DNA of 64,000 nt from Lentisphaerae bacterium WC36 (lineage in GTDB: Bacteria > Verrucomicrobiota > Lentisphaeria > Victivallales > SZUA-371): assembly GCA_020683205.1 (NCBI GenBank), contig CP085689.1, positions 1,116,001 to 1,180,000 of the forward strand. Reading direction: 5' to 3'. Positions 44,583 through 54,423 of the stretch are shown here, in pieces (the stretch's first letter is position 1; each line of letters begins with the position of its first letter). The notes under the pieces are model-generated. The model saw nothing but the letters and a program-made list of their open reading frames with translations. It searched no databases and was not told the origin of the DNA. The position numbers were made by a program, and so were the translations under genes.

Positions 44583-46748
44583 TTATTTACTCTTTGAATA
44601 AAAGCTAGACTTAGATATACCTAGACATCTTGCTAATTCTTTAGCACTGTATTCACTTTTAAAGTGATTTTTCAATAAAGTAAAAGTCTTTTTCAATGTT
44701 AATGTTTCATTAATTACATTCCATTTTTTATCTTCAAATTTTAACTTAAATGGTTGTAATAATTCATTAGGAAAATCATCTCTTTGAAATTCATGGCTTA
44801 TTACCATTGGAACACTCATATTTCCTTTGGCAGTCTTTTCTGCTTTTAGTACCCAATAGGCATCATAAAGCTTAGATTTAAAACCAACTAATGAACCATC
44901 TGACGCAGTATGTGCAACGATTAATGTCGCTACGTTTAACGACCGTAATTTTTCTAAAAGCTTTGATAGATTATCTGAAGTTTGATTTGATTCAGCCCCA
45001 ATAAACTTTGAGATAGGATCAATGATTACTAAATCAATATTTTGTCCTTGATTTCCTTTACCTTTAGCTTGTTTAATTAAATCAATAACTTTATGGTGGT
45101 TGTCTGGATGGCTATAATCAATACGATCTTCACGTAATGATTCAACTATTAGATTATCTAGACATTCTTGTTGTTTACTTTTGTCTGTTGGTAAAAAAGG
45201 TAGCACAAAGTTATCAATTTTCTTATTAATTGAATTTTGAGAATTTTCACAATCTAAATAAAGAACTTTAAAACTTTTTTTAGGAGAGCCAATTCCTTGT
45301 ATCTCTAATGCATTAACATTACTTGGTGAATCATTTAACGCTAACGCTGCAATAGTGAAAGCGATATTACTTTTTCCTGTAGACTTTTGTGCCATAATTA
45401 TACTTGATTCTCCCTTAGCAATACATGGAAATAAAATATGCTCCATTTTATTAGTTTGTTGTTGAACTATATTGGTACAACTCTCTGTTGTTTTAGTATC
45501 ATTTTGGTTCCAAATATCTTGAATATTTAACCGGTCTAAGGCGGCATTCTTTAAATCTTCAAACTCTTCTTTTGATAAATCTCTAACACTTTCATTTTTG
45601 ATTGTTGTTTGATAATTCATTAAGTCACTAAATGAATTAATGTATTTAGCATCAGTATAATTCATATCCATCAAAAGAAATTTCAAATTATCAAAGCCTT
45701 CTTCTTGTTCTAAATATTTAGCTAACTTATGATACTTTACAACACTTTCCTCAAAGTTCATTCCATGATGAGGATGAATTAAAATACAAACTTGATCTAA
45801 AGATTTTAAAGGTTCCCAGTCTGTATTTTCAAAGTTCTCTACATCTAAGATACTAGTTAATGCCCAGCCTCTAGGGGTACTATTATTGGCAGCTAACTGT
45901 AAATCTAAAGTTACTAATGCACTATCAGTCTCATCATTGCTAATGAGATGAAGATTAAATAATGGTTGCTTATCAGCATTCAAAGGTAATGTACATAACC
46001 AAGGAATTTTGCTATTAGCTTGATTCCATAGTGTTATAGGAATGTAAGATTTAGTTTTGCGATAAAAATCATATGAAACTTTAACACACATGATAATCTC
46101 GCCATATTCATCATAAAAATTGCAAAACTCCGTTACTTTTTCTCCTATGCATGCACCCTGAGGTAATTCATTTACTTCAATTATTTCATCTAAATTACCA
46201 GGAATTGTATACAATGCATTTGAATTTGAATCTAAATTTACTTTATCGTAGTAAAGATGTTGACTGTGTTTTCCTCCAAGATTTGAAAATTTAGACCATG
46301 GTGTACTTTTCTCTTTAAAAAAGCGACAGATTGAAGCAGGTGTTTTTCCCTTAGAAATACCTTGAAATAAATCTGAAACAAAATTAGGGAATTCTCCTTC
46401 AATAATTTTTAAACCTTTAGGATTAATAGCAGAGTGTTGCCCTAATAAATCTGTTGAGCTAATACCAAAAAAGTTATCTCTATTTGTAAAGTGCCCAAAT
46501 GGTTTATTAATTTCAAAATTTGTTATCATGACTTCATTGCCATAAGCATCTAGAACCTTTACAGGATTGCTAAATCGGTAATCAAATGGGTCACAAAAGA
46601 ACTTCCAGCTATTTGAATTAATCTTGGCAATAATTGTTAAAGATGCTTTTGCCTTCATAATCCATTCTTCTGTTGCTTTTTGATTAATGATTAAGTTGTC
46701 AGATAGATTTAACATCGTTTTATCGATGTAATTGATAATTTTTTTCAT
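44583..46748 (-). CDS. RepA-like AAA ATPase/helicase with C-terminal HTH
   Basis: 721 residues. The N-terminal ~400 residues are not recognised; their place suggests a primase-like or DNA-binding region, but no catalytic motif is visible. Residues ~435-650 are a RecA-type ATPase of the AAA_25/RepA kind: Walker A IMAQKSTGKSNIAFTIAAL, VLYLDCENSQ, Walker B IDLVIIDPISKFIGA and the sensor strand VATLIVAHTASDG. The C-terminus (YSAKELARCLGISKSSFY) is a helix-turn-helix. Such proteins act as replicative helicases of plasmids and satellites. With the Gp2-type and Pif1-like proteins it forms the replication module of element B. ATG follows GGAAAACG. Confidence 0.75.
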   Translation of the reverse strand: MKKIINYIDKTMLNLSDNLIINQKATEEWIMKAKASLTIIAKINSNSWKFFCDPFDYRFSNPVKVLDAYGNEVMITNFEINKPFGHFTNRDNFFGISSTDLLGQHSAINPKGLKIIEGEFPNFVSDLFQGISKGKTPASICRFFKEKSTPWSKFSNLGGKHSQHLYYDKVNLDSNSNALYTIPGNLDEIIEVNELPQGACIGEKVTEFCNFYDEYGEIIMCVKVSYDFYRKTKSYIPITLWNQANSKIPWLCTLPLNADKQPLFNLHLISNDETDSALVTLDLQLAANNSTPRGWALTSILDVENFENTDWEPLKSLDQVCILIHPHHGMNFEESVVKYHKLAKYLEQEEGFDNLKFLLMDMNYTDAKYINSFSDLMNYQTTIKNESVRDLSKEEFEDLKNAALDRLNIQDIWNQNDTKTTESCTNIVQQQTNKMEHILFPCIAKGESSIIMAQKSTGKSNIAFTIAALALNDSPSNVNALEIQGIGSPKKSFKVLYLDCENSQNSINKKIDNFVLPFLPTDKSKQQECLDNLIVESLREDRIDYSHPDNHHKVIDLIKQAKGKGNQGQNIDLVIIDPISKFIGAESNQTSDNLSKLLEKLRSLNVATLIVAHTASDGSLVGFKSKLYDAYWVLKAEKTAKGNMSVPMVISHEFQRDDFPNELLQPFKLKFEDKKWNVINETLTLKKTFTLLKNHFKSEYSAKELARCLGISKSSFYSKSK

Positions 46749-46948
46749 TTTACGTTTTCCTTAACTTTTTTAATGTTTATATTCGAAACTCTATCACTAA
46801 TTTTTATTTTAGTGACTAGTTGATTTAGAGGGATGTTATCCACTCCATTAGATAATTTTTCAAAAACTTCAATGTTCCTAATAACTGGTTTAATCATGTT
46901 TGATTCTCCATTTTTAAATTGTTAGAAATTTTTAAGATTTATAATTAA

Positions 46949-46971
46949 TGTAACATTTAATATGTGTTACA
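46949..46971. promoter_or_regulatory. Inverted repeat, likely operator
   Basis: TGTAACA and TGTTACA flank a 9-base centre in the intergenic region between the ATPase gene (minus) and the unknown gene (plus). The position between divergent genes fits an operator for a regulator. The remainder of 46749-47132 is AT-rich promoter-like sequence. Confidence 0.45.
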
Positions 46972-47132
46972 TTCTATAATGTAGTAGAGTGTTGTCTTTT
47001 TGTCAATGATTTAACGTATTTTTTATGTTATATTGGTTTTTGTTTCTAAAATATTGATTTTTCTTGAGTTTTACTTTATGTTACTTAAGTGACTAAAATT
47101 TTTGTTAAAAGTTAAAACTAGGGATAAAAAAT

Positions 47133-48740
47133 ATGGCAGGAATAGATACTATTAATTCTAAAATAAGCAATTATTTTCAGAATAATTACATAAAACTTTC
47201 TGATATTGAGAATGGAATGAATATACCATACCTTGATCTTGTAATTAACTCTGAAACTGTAAAAAAACTGCAAGATATTTTGCAGTTTTTAGAACTTTAT
47301 GAACGCGAAGAATTTATTGAAAATAGCCTAGTAATATTATTATTTACATTTCGCAATCATTTAGAAGTAATTGATAATTTAGTAAAAAAAATTAGTGACT
47401 ACAAAAACATTATTGAAAAGCACGCTAAAGAAATTATAAAAATGCTGAGTGATAGTAAACAACTAGTTGAATGGAGTAAATATGAGCAAGAAATGAAGCC
47501 TTATAAACGTGGAATTGAAAAAATACTTGATGCTTGTGACTATCCTTGTCAAGTTAAATATGAACCTATTGATAGTGCAATTAATAAAACCGTGAAAAAA
47601 TATCCATCATTAAAAGTGCGCCTAAAGCAACTTGGAGACCGTAGTATTTCTTTTCCATTTGAAAAGAAATTATTTCTACCGTATATCAAAGTACGTGACA
47701 TAGAAGTTGAACTGAAAGAATATATACAAGAAATTCGTAATGAATCTGCAAAATTCGGTCCATCTTTGAAGTATTCCCGAGAAGTCGATAATTTTAGGCA
47801 GTTTAAAAAAAATAATTCAAAAGAAATTTATAAACTAGATGCCTTTTTAGAAATACAAAAAAAATGTGATGAAGGCACTAGTATGCGAAAAGCTGTTAAA
47901 GAGTATTTAACTAATAATGAATTAGAAATGACTCAGTCAGCTCTATTAATGGCATATAGTCGTTTTATAAATAGTGAAAAATATCATACACTAAAAATAA
48001 TGAAAGAAATAAGTACATCTAAAAATGATAAATATATGGCTCAATTTATAATCTTTAAGCATTTTTGCAATAACTATTTCACAAAGAAAAAACTAGGGTA
48101 TTATATTTTAAAAGACTATGATTTTTCAACAATAGTAATTAAAAGAGAGTATAATATTTTTTCAGGTCATGAAGAAAGCAAAAATACAAAAAATAAAAAG
48201 AAATTTTTAGAACAGGATTGGAAAAAAAATAAAAATTTACGATCTATTGAAACCTTAGCATTATTAGATATAGAAGACAATGATATTGAAAAACCTAATA
48301 AATATATTAAAGCATCAATCCTTGCAGGCCTTGAAAGATTTTCGTCGTATACCGCAAACTACAAGTTTATAGGCTTAGAAAATATTCAATTTGATATTTT
48401 AAGAAAAAGAGTACAAATATTAAACAGCGATAGTAATAAAACACAAGAAGTTAAGAAAATAGAGTTTAATTTTACCTCAAAAAATGGCATTCAAGAAGAA
48501 AGTAGTATTAAAAATAAACTAAAAGAAGAAATTATTGGTTACATTTCTATAGAATTGCAAAAGAATAATTTAGTTGTTTCTGTTAAAGTAAATCACACTT
48601 GTTTTTATGAACAATTGTTGTCAATATTTAAATTTTCTTTATTACCAAATTATGAATTTATATCAATATCTATATATGATAATTTTAATGAAAACCCCCT
48701 AATAACAAATTTTAAAAAAAGTGATTTTATCAAGATTTAA
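47133..48740 (+). CDS. Unknown 535-aa protein
   Basis: No family recognised. Residues 1-130 are helical (LQDILQFLELYEREEFIENS), the middle is basic and contains KKCDEGTSMRKAVKEYLTNN, which resembles a short HTH-type repeat pattern (many spaced Lys, Ala and Leu), and the C-terminal ~100 residues form strands (EIIGYISIELQKNNLVVSVK). No signal peptide, transmembrane segment or nuclease motif is visible. AGGGA lies eight bases before ATG. It is divergent from the replication ATPase gene, with an inverted repeat between them, and is followed by a hairpin-rich spacer and the Gabija-like pair. Confidence 0.55.
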   Translation: MAGIDTINSKISNYFQNNYIKLSDIENGMNIPYLDLVINSETVKKLQDILQFLELYEREEFIENSLVILLFTFRNHLEVIDNLVKKISDYKNIIEKHAKEIIKMLSDSKQLVEWSKYEQEMKPYKRGIEKILDACDYPCQVKYEPIDSAINKTVKKYPSLKVRLKQLGDRSISFPFEKKLFLPYIKVRDIEVELKEYIQEIRNESAKFGPSLKYSREVDNFRQFKKNNSKEIYKLDAFLEIQKKCDEGTSMRKAVKEYLTNNELEMTQSALLMAYSRFINSEKYHTLKIMKEISTSKNDKYMAQFIIFKHFCNNYFTKKKLGYYILKDYDFSTIVIKREYNIFSGHEESKNTKNKKKFLEQDWKKNKNLRSIETLALLDIEDNDIEKPNKYIKASILAGLERFSSYTANYKFIGLENIQFDILRKRVQILNSDSNKTQEVKKIEFNFTSKNGIQEESSIKNKLKEEIIGYISIELQKNNLVVSVKVNHTCFYEQLLSIFKFSLLPNYEFISISIYDNFNENPLITNFKKSDFIKI

Positions 48741-49041
48741 TGTTTGAAAGTTACAAAAAGATAATCTTATTGTCATCGATTTTAGGCTACTGTGTAGGTA
48801 TGGTCAAGGTGGAAGATTTAAGTCCTTCTTGTGAATCTAATCCCCTTGAATTACTGAGAATAATCACATAAAAAATCACTAGAATAAAATTTTATTAATA
48901 TTCTGAGATTGCAAAAGTTAAGGTTTTTTTAAAGAGTGTTTTATTAGAAATGTATGATATTTTTTTACGCAAATATAATAATAACCTCAAATAATTTTTT
49001 ACTTTGAGTCGTATATATTATGTCTCCAGTAAGAAAGGGGA

Positions 49042-49222
49042 TGCCGGGAGGCAGGGGAAAGATATAGTTATTAAGTTATTAATTCAATATATAACACGTA
49101 AGTGTAACTAACAGGTGTCCTAGTGCATCCCACCAAGGGATAAGCACGAGATACAAGACGTAAGGAAGATGCTTATACTACTTGTTGTAGTATATGCTAT
49201 CGGGAATATACTAGAGGAGTAT
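49042..49222 (+). ncRNA. Hairpin cluster, candidate structured RNA
   Basis: Five hairpins follow each other in ~180 bases: TGCC-GGGA-GGCA (49042-49053), ACAC-GTAA-GTGT (49094-49105), GTGCATCCC...GGGATAAGCAC (49123-49147), TATACTAC-TTGTT-GTAGTATA inside GC pairs (49171-49197) and ATACT-AGAGG-AGTAT (49208-49222), followed by a T-rich run (TTTTCTTTTT). The stretch is clearly GC-richer than its flanks and has no credible reading frame. The strand is chosen from the T-run. It does not match any RNA class I can name. The rest of 48741-49466 is plain AT-rich spacer. Confidence 0.45.
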
Positions 49223-49466
49223 GAGTAATATTTTCTTTTTGCTTCTTTTTCTTTGCCAACTGACAATAAACATGTCACCATGATATTAAAATAAAACTCT
49301 GATTTAACCATGCCTGTAGAGTATTACGGTGTATAACAAATTTCACCTATCAGAGCTTCGCAACACCAGTAAAAATCAAGAAAAACATCTATTAAAAATT
49401 GCAAAGATAAAATTATACTACTATTTTAAATTAACAAAAATCATTGTTAATACAAGAGGTGTTTTA

Positions 49467-51180
49467 ATGGGGCAGATAGTAAAAGTAGTAATTAATAATT
49501 TTCGTGGAATTAAAAAATGTGCATTTGACATTGATTATAATAAGAAATTTATATGTTTTGTTGGTAGAGGAGATAGTGGGAAAACGACAGTTTTAGATGC
49601 AATCTCATGCGTATTATCTCCATCATGGAATTTGACTTTTTACGACACAGATTTCTATAACTGTGATATTGAGAAAAACATTGAGATTGAATTAACTTTA
49701 ATTGATTTTGATGTAAAATTACTTTCTGAATCAAAATATGGTTTATATCAACAAGGCTATGATAAAAATAATGGCAAATTACATGATGAAATAGTTAATA
49801 ATGAGAACCTTATTCCTGCTTTAACAGTTAGATTGACTGTTAATAGCGACCTAGAACCCAAATGGGAAGTTGTTAATGGACGAGAATATGACAACAAAGA
49901 CATCAATGCAAAAGATAGAGCTAGGCTAAACTGTTTTATGGTTGCAGATTATGTAGATCGCCATTTCTCTTGGAGTAGAAATACTCCATTACCTGCATTA
50001 CTTAAAACTCATGATAGTAAGAAAAACAGTAATAACAAAGACTTTATCGTTGAAGCAATGAGAAAAGCAAAACAACAAATTGACGATAAATCTGCAGAAT
50101 CTTTTGAAGATATCAATGACCTTTTGAAGAGTAATGTTGCAAGTCTAGGATTGGATGTGAGTGAGGTAAATACATCAATTGATATTCGCGATATGATGTT
50201 AAAGGAAAGCAAGCTTTGCCTACACGATGATAATATTCCGTTCAGATTAAAAGGAAAAGGCTCTAAACGTTTAATTTCAATTGCTATTCAAATGAGTTTA
50301 GTTGACCAGGGGTGGAATTGCTTTAATAGATGAGATAGAACAAGGCTTAGAACCTGACCGAATAAGGTTACTGGCAAGAAGCTTAAAGGAAAAAGATTGC
50401 GGTCAAATTTTTATTACTACTCATTCAAGAGACGTTATTACTGAAATAAATGCAGATGATATAAAAATCGTTCATAATAATGATGATGAAGTGAATTGTA
50501 AACAATTAGTTTTGGAAGACAATAATAAACTACAAGGTGTTGTTAGAGCATGTCCTGAAGCATTTTTTGCTAAAAAGATTATAGTTTGCGAAGGAGCAAC
50601 TGAAGTTGGAATTTGTCGAGCACTCGATAAATATCGTAAAACTCAAGATAAAGGATTAATGGCTTTAAAAGATTGTGCTTATATTGATGGTCATGGCAAT
50701 ACCTTTTTAGAAAGAGTGAGAGAAATTAAAGATGCAGGTTTTCAAACATTAGTTTTTTGCGATTCAGATGAACAAAATGTAAATGGTAAAAAAGATGAGC
50801 TTAATCGAAAAGGTGTAATTATTGCTGATTGTGATGAAAACTGTGCTATTGAGGAGCAAATTTTTAATGATTTATCGCAACCAGGTTGTAAAGCATTAGT
50901 GAAATTTGTAACTGATAGTTCAATAACAACAGAGGAATCAATCAAAGGTTCTATGAAAGGGAAGCTTAAGACCCTTCATCTGAATTGGTTTGAACAAGAT
51001 TTTACCTCTGAAATAAAAAATGCGTTGGGAGAAATTGCTAAGAAAAAATCGTGGTTCAAGAACGTTACTCATGGAGAACAGCTTGGTGAGATAATTTTAA
51101 CTCATATTGACATTGAGAATGGTTCATCAAAGTTAGAAAAGATATTTCACACAATGTCTCAATTCATCGATGGAGAGTAA
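49467..51180 (+). pseudogene. gajA: GajA-like OLD ATPase/TOPRIM nuclease, split by one frameshift
   Basis: Two frames form one gene of ~571 residues, the usual GajA size (~580). The first has the ABC-type start QIVKVVINNFRGIKK and Walker A FVGRGDSGKTTVLDAI. It is thrown out of frame at GGGG 50309-50312; removing one G gives DQGGIALIDEIEQGL, the Walker B, and continues with FITTHSRDVI and the TOPRIM domain (IIVCEGATEVG with Glu, VFCDSDEQN with Asp). ATG 49467 has AGAGGT in front. GajA senses DNA state through its ATPase and nicks DNA with its TOPRIM domain. The next gene overlaps the RBS region. The frameshift would kill the system if real. Confidence 0.75.
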
Positions 51181-51184
51181 TATC

Positions 51185-52630
51185 ATGGATTTAGATTATC
51201 AAAGTTTTGTTACTGGTGATAAAAAACTGCTCATCGCTCCTGCTGGTTATGGGAAAACGCATACCATTGTCGAATGTTTAAATCATACCAAAGGTAAACA
51301 ATTAATATTAACTCATACTCATGCTGGTGTTTCTGCAATAAAGGCAAAGATTAGAAAAGAAAAAATAAGCAATAATAAATTTCATCTTGAAACTATTTCT
51401 AGTTTTGCTCAGAAATATGTCCATGCTTTTTATACTGGAAATGAAATGCCAAATCAGGACGATAATAAAAATTATTTTCCATTCATAATAAAAGAAGCCA
51501 TGGAGTTATTTAAATTAGGCTTAGTGAAAAATACTATCAAGCTAAGTTACGATGGATTATTTGTTGACGAATATCAAGATTGCAACAAAGACCAACATGA
51601 AATGATAATGGCTTTATCAAAAATTTTACCTCTAAGAGTATTGGGAGACCCATTACAAGGCATTTTTGAGTTCAATGGTGGGGAATTGGTTGATTTTGAA
51701 GAAGATTTAAACGAGTTTGATAAATATAAACTAGAAACTCCTCATCGTTGGCATAATTACCAAAAACATGAATTAGCAGAAGCATTAAAAACAATGAGAG
51801 AATCTCTAGGCAATAGAGAAACTATTAATTTACAAGATTATAATAATGTTAAAGGAATAGAAATCTATAGCGTCAACGATGGAACTTTTTTAAAATGGAC
51901 TTACGTGGAAAAAAAACAAGCAATTGATCTTATAAATGAAAATGAAAGTTTGCTAGTTTTAACTGCAAATGATTTTAAATTTAGTAATATTAATAGCCGG
52001 AAAAAGTTGAAATCTCAAATTAATTTTGATAAATCTTTAAATTTAATTGAAGCCATTGATCAAAAAGATTTGTATGCAACTTCAAAAAAAATAGATGAGG
52101 TGATCGGTAGTTATGACTTTGTTAAATTCAAAAATGATATATTATGCAAAATTTTTAATAAATCTGAAGTTAATAGTTGGTTTAATAATACAGGTGTGAA
52201 AAATAAACGAAATGAAAAAGAAAAATCAGAAAAGTTAAAAAAGTCACTAGATAAATTTATAGGAAATCCGTCACCTAAAAGCATGCTAGATATTATTAAA
52301 ATTGTCAAAGATAAGCTAAAATGTAAATATGGGCGAGAAGAACTGCTACGTGGTATCATTAAGGCATTAGAAATATCATCTTCAGAAAATATTTCTGTAT
52401 ATGAAGGAATGAAAAAGCACCGCAATATTATACGTCGTGTTGTCAGAAAAGTTGAGGGCAAATATCTTGGTACAACTCTATTAACAAAAGGGCTAGAATT
52501 TGACACTGTCGTAATTCTCAATGCTGAAAAATTTGACTGTCCAAAGCATTTGTATGTAGCGCTTACAAGATGTTGCAAGAAACTTATTATTTTTACAGAA
52601 AATATGACATTATCACCATATAAAAAATAA
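51185..52630 (+). CDS. gajB: GajB-like UvrD/Rep-type SF1A helicase
   Basis: 481 residues, matching the ~490 of GajB. Walker A LLIAPAGYGKTHTIVE, motif Ia LILTHTHAGVSAIKAK, Walker B YDGLFVDEYQDCNKDQHEM, motif III LRVLGDPLQGIFEF, motif IV PHRW, motif V/VI TKGLEFDTVVILNAE and HLYVALTRCCKKLIIF. The accessory 2B-type region is reduced, as in GajB. ATG 51185 is preferred, with GGAGAG nine bases upstream, just after the stop of the ATPase gene. In Gabija the helicase works with the GajA complex; here the pairing and order are the same. Intact reading frame. Confidence 0.8.
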   Translation: MDLDYQSFVTGDKKLLIAPAGYGKTHTIVECLNHTKGKQLILTHTHAGVSAIKAKIRKEKISNNKFHLETISSFAQKYVHAFYTGNEMPNQDDNKNYFPFIIKEAMELFKLGLVKNTIKLSYDGLFVDEYQDCNKDQHEMIMALSKILPLRVLGDPLQGIFEFNGGELVDFEEDLNEFDKYKLETPHRWHNYQKHELAEALKTMRESLGNRETINLQDYNNVKGIEIYSVNDGTFLKWTYVEKKQAIDLINENESLLVLTANDFKFSNINSRKKLKSQINFDKSLNLIEAIDQKDLYATSKKIDEVIGSYDFVKFKNDILCKIFNKSEVNSWFNNTGVKNKRNEKEKSEKLKKSLDKFIGNPSPKSMLDIIKIVKDKLKCKYGREELLRGIIKALEISSSENISVYEGMKKHRNIIRRVVRKVEGKYLGTTLLTKGLEFDTVVILNAEKFDCPKHLYVALTRCCKKLIIFTENMTLSPYKK

Positions 52631-52638
52631 CCACTATA

Positions 52639-52660
52639 GGAGTACTCTACAGAGTACTCC
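52639..52660. terminator. Hairpin after the Gabija-like operon
   Basis: GGAGTACTCT and AGAGTACTCC form a 10-bp perfect palindrome two bases apart, nine bases after the helicase stop, followed by an AT-rich tract. It fits a terminator, possibly serving both strands. Confidence 0.6.
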
Positions 52661-52724
52661 ATATTTAATTATTTTCAGCTTAAAAATGCTAGTTGAATAC
52701 GCTATTTAGACATAACATTTTAAA

Positions 52725-53036
52725 CTATTCATCTAAATGAGATATAACGAAGACTCCCAAAATAGTCAGCACTGTCCCACCAAAAATCCCCTTCCAAAAT
52801 CCTGATCGATGCGCATCCTGTTTTGTGATAAATTCTTGCTGACGAAAATTGCTCGACATATAATAATTTTCTTCAATTTCAGTCAAATCAATGTTGGGAC
52901 TCAGCGATTTCTGTAGCACAAACCTTGCAGCATCAATCGTCAAATTATTAATTGATGCAAACGTCCCAAGCAACTGTTGACTCTCCAAAACTGTACAAAT
53001 ATCCTCGCTGTTAGCTTGTTTTAAGTTTTCACTCAT
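52725..53036 (-). CDS. Small protein with C-terminal membrane anchor
   Basis: 103 residues. The N-terminal part is helical and acidic (NSEDICTVLESQQLLGTFAS, LQKSLSPNIDLTEIEENY); the C-terminus has one hydrophobic helix (IFGGTVLTILGVFVISHL). AAGGAAAT precedes ATG. It is the last gene of the VWA operon, 59 bases after the VWA stop. No family recognised; a tail-anchored partner of the VWA protein is a reasonable guess. Confidence 0.55.
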   Translation of the reverse strand: MSENLKQANSEDICTVLESQQLLGTFASINNLTIDAARFVLQKSLSPNIDLTEIEENYYMSSNFRQQEFITKQDAHRSGFWKGIFGGTVLTILGVFVISHLDE

Positions 53037-53095
53037 GTTAATTTCCTTGTCGTTAATTTATTCTTATATTTCAAAATTAGTTCTCGTAACTGCCT

Positions 53096-54423
53096 TTATA
53101 TCAATGTATTTCTTAATAGTGTTTTTATTGTTGGGGTTAAGTCGGTTAGCTTATGGATTATTTTGCTGTTTTGAGGTAAAATATCTTTGATATGGGTGTC
53201 TTTGATGCCAATACCATAGACTTCGATATTGAGTTTTTCAGCAGCTTTGAGGGCTAACTTTACGTTGTCTATTTCGTCTGGTTCGCCGTCAGTTATAATG
53301 AAAATTATCTTACGATTTTCACATCGCTGATAAAACGTTTGCAACACGCTCCAGAGTGCTGCACCCATTGGTGTTGAGCCGCAGACTTTGATGTTGAAAT
53401 TATTATGCATACGCTCATCGTGTTTCAGAATTTGTGACACATTCACAACGTAATTATCACTGCTTTCAGGCACGAACACAGGAAACGCAGTCACACCAAC
53501 ACTAATGTTATTTAAGCCGTGTAATGCCTTTGCAATCGAATAACATGAAAGGCTCGCCAACTCAATATCATTACGCATTGAAAGCGAACAATCAAGCAAC
53601 AAATGCACTGCCGTGTTGGCTTTTATTTTCTCCGTATTTTTGAGAAACAATTTACAGTTGAATGGAGCTTTTGCCAAATTTTTTGCATTAATTTTATGCC
53701 CGCAATTTGACTCTCGACTTCGCTGCAACTCTTTAGCTTGAAGCAAATTGCAAAAATACCTTCTCAACTGATTTGCCGTGGCGTTGCCTTTGCTTAACAT
53801 TTCACTATCAAATGCCTTTGCTTTATTCTCAACCGTGCGAGACGATTGTACTAAACTGCTACTATGATTTGGTGCTTTCGCCTCTAATTCACCTTGTATT
53901 TCACCTGCAAAATCTTTTGATAAATCACCACTTTTAGCTTTGAGTAACTTCTCCAACTGCTTTTTAATAGCCTTGGATTCAGCATCATTTTTGATTAACT
54001 TTCTTAGTAACGCTGAAACTTTTTTCGCATACTTCAAACAATCTTCAGTTGATTTTGTATTTGCTTTCATGCTCAAAATGATTCTATCAATTTCATCTAG
54101 AACTGTGTCAAAATGTGGCTCTAAAAATGAACGTAAATTATCAGCATGAATACCAACTTCAGCGACCGTGAAACTTCGTATTTTCAGCAGAATATAGTTG
54201 ACGATTAGCTTAGCATCATTACTCTGTTTTGAGCGTAAATCAAGGTCTTTATTGAAATAATAATTAACCAACCAAGCGAAGTTATTTTTGCAGCCAATAT
54301 ATTGTTTTGAAAGCTCACGTTCAACAGGCCAATCTTCAAAAATATTGAGAATATTCTTCTCAAGATCACTAAGTCGTTTACCCTTAATTAATTCAAAGTT
54401 TGTATGCCGAATATGTGCAGATT
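53096..54423 (-). CDS. VWA-domain metallopeptidase-like protein, exon 2
   Basis: The larger part of a VWA protein gene interrupted by a group II intron. From 54423 the frame reads AA-TCT-GCA-CAT, and with the last G of exon 1 gives HESAHIRHTNFELIKGK, so HExxH is restored. Then come LEKNILNIFEDWPVERELSK, a basic middle region with EIQGELEAKAPNH, and a VWA domain with a MIDAS site VHLLLDCSLSMRND, Thr in KVCGSTPMGAA and IIFIITDGEPDEID. The spliced product has 507 residues. The pattern is that of CobT-like VWA proteins that pair with MoxR-type ATPases; no such ATPase is in this window. The frame shows no damage. Confidence 0.82.

Noticed and set aside
49120-49311. 63-codon minus-strand frame in the hairpin cluster
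   Set aside because: Runs through several hairpins, has Ser/Thr/Ile low-complexity composition and no RBS.
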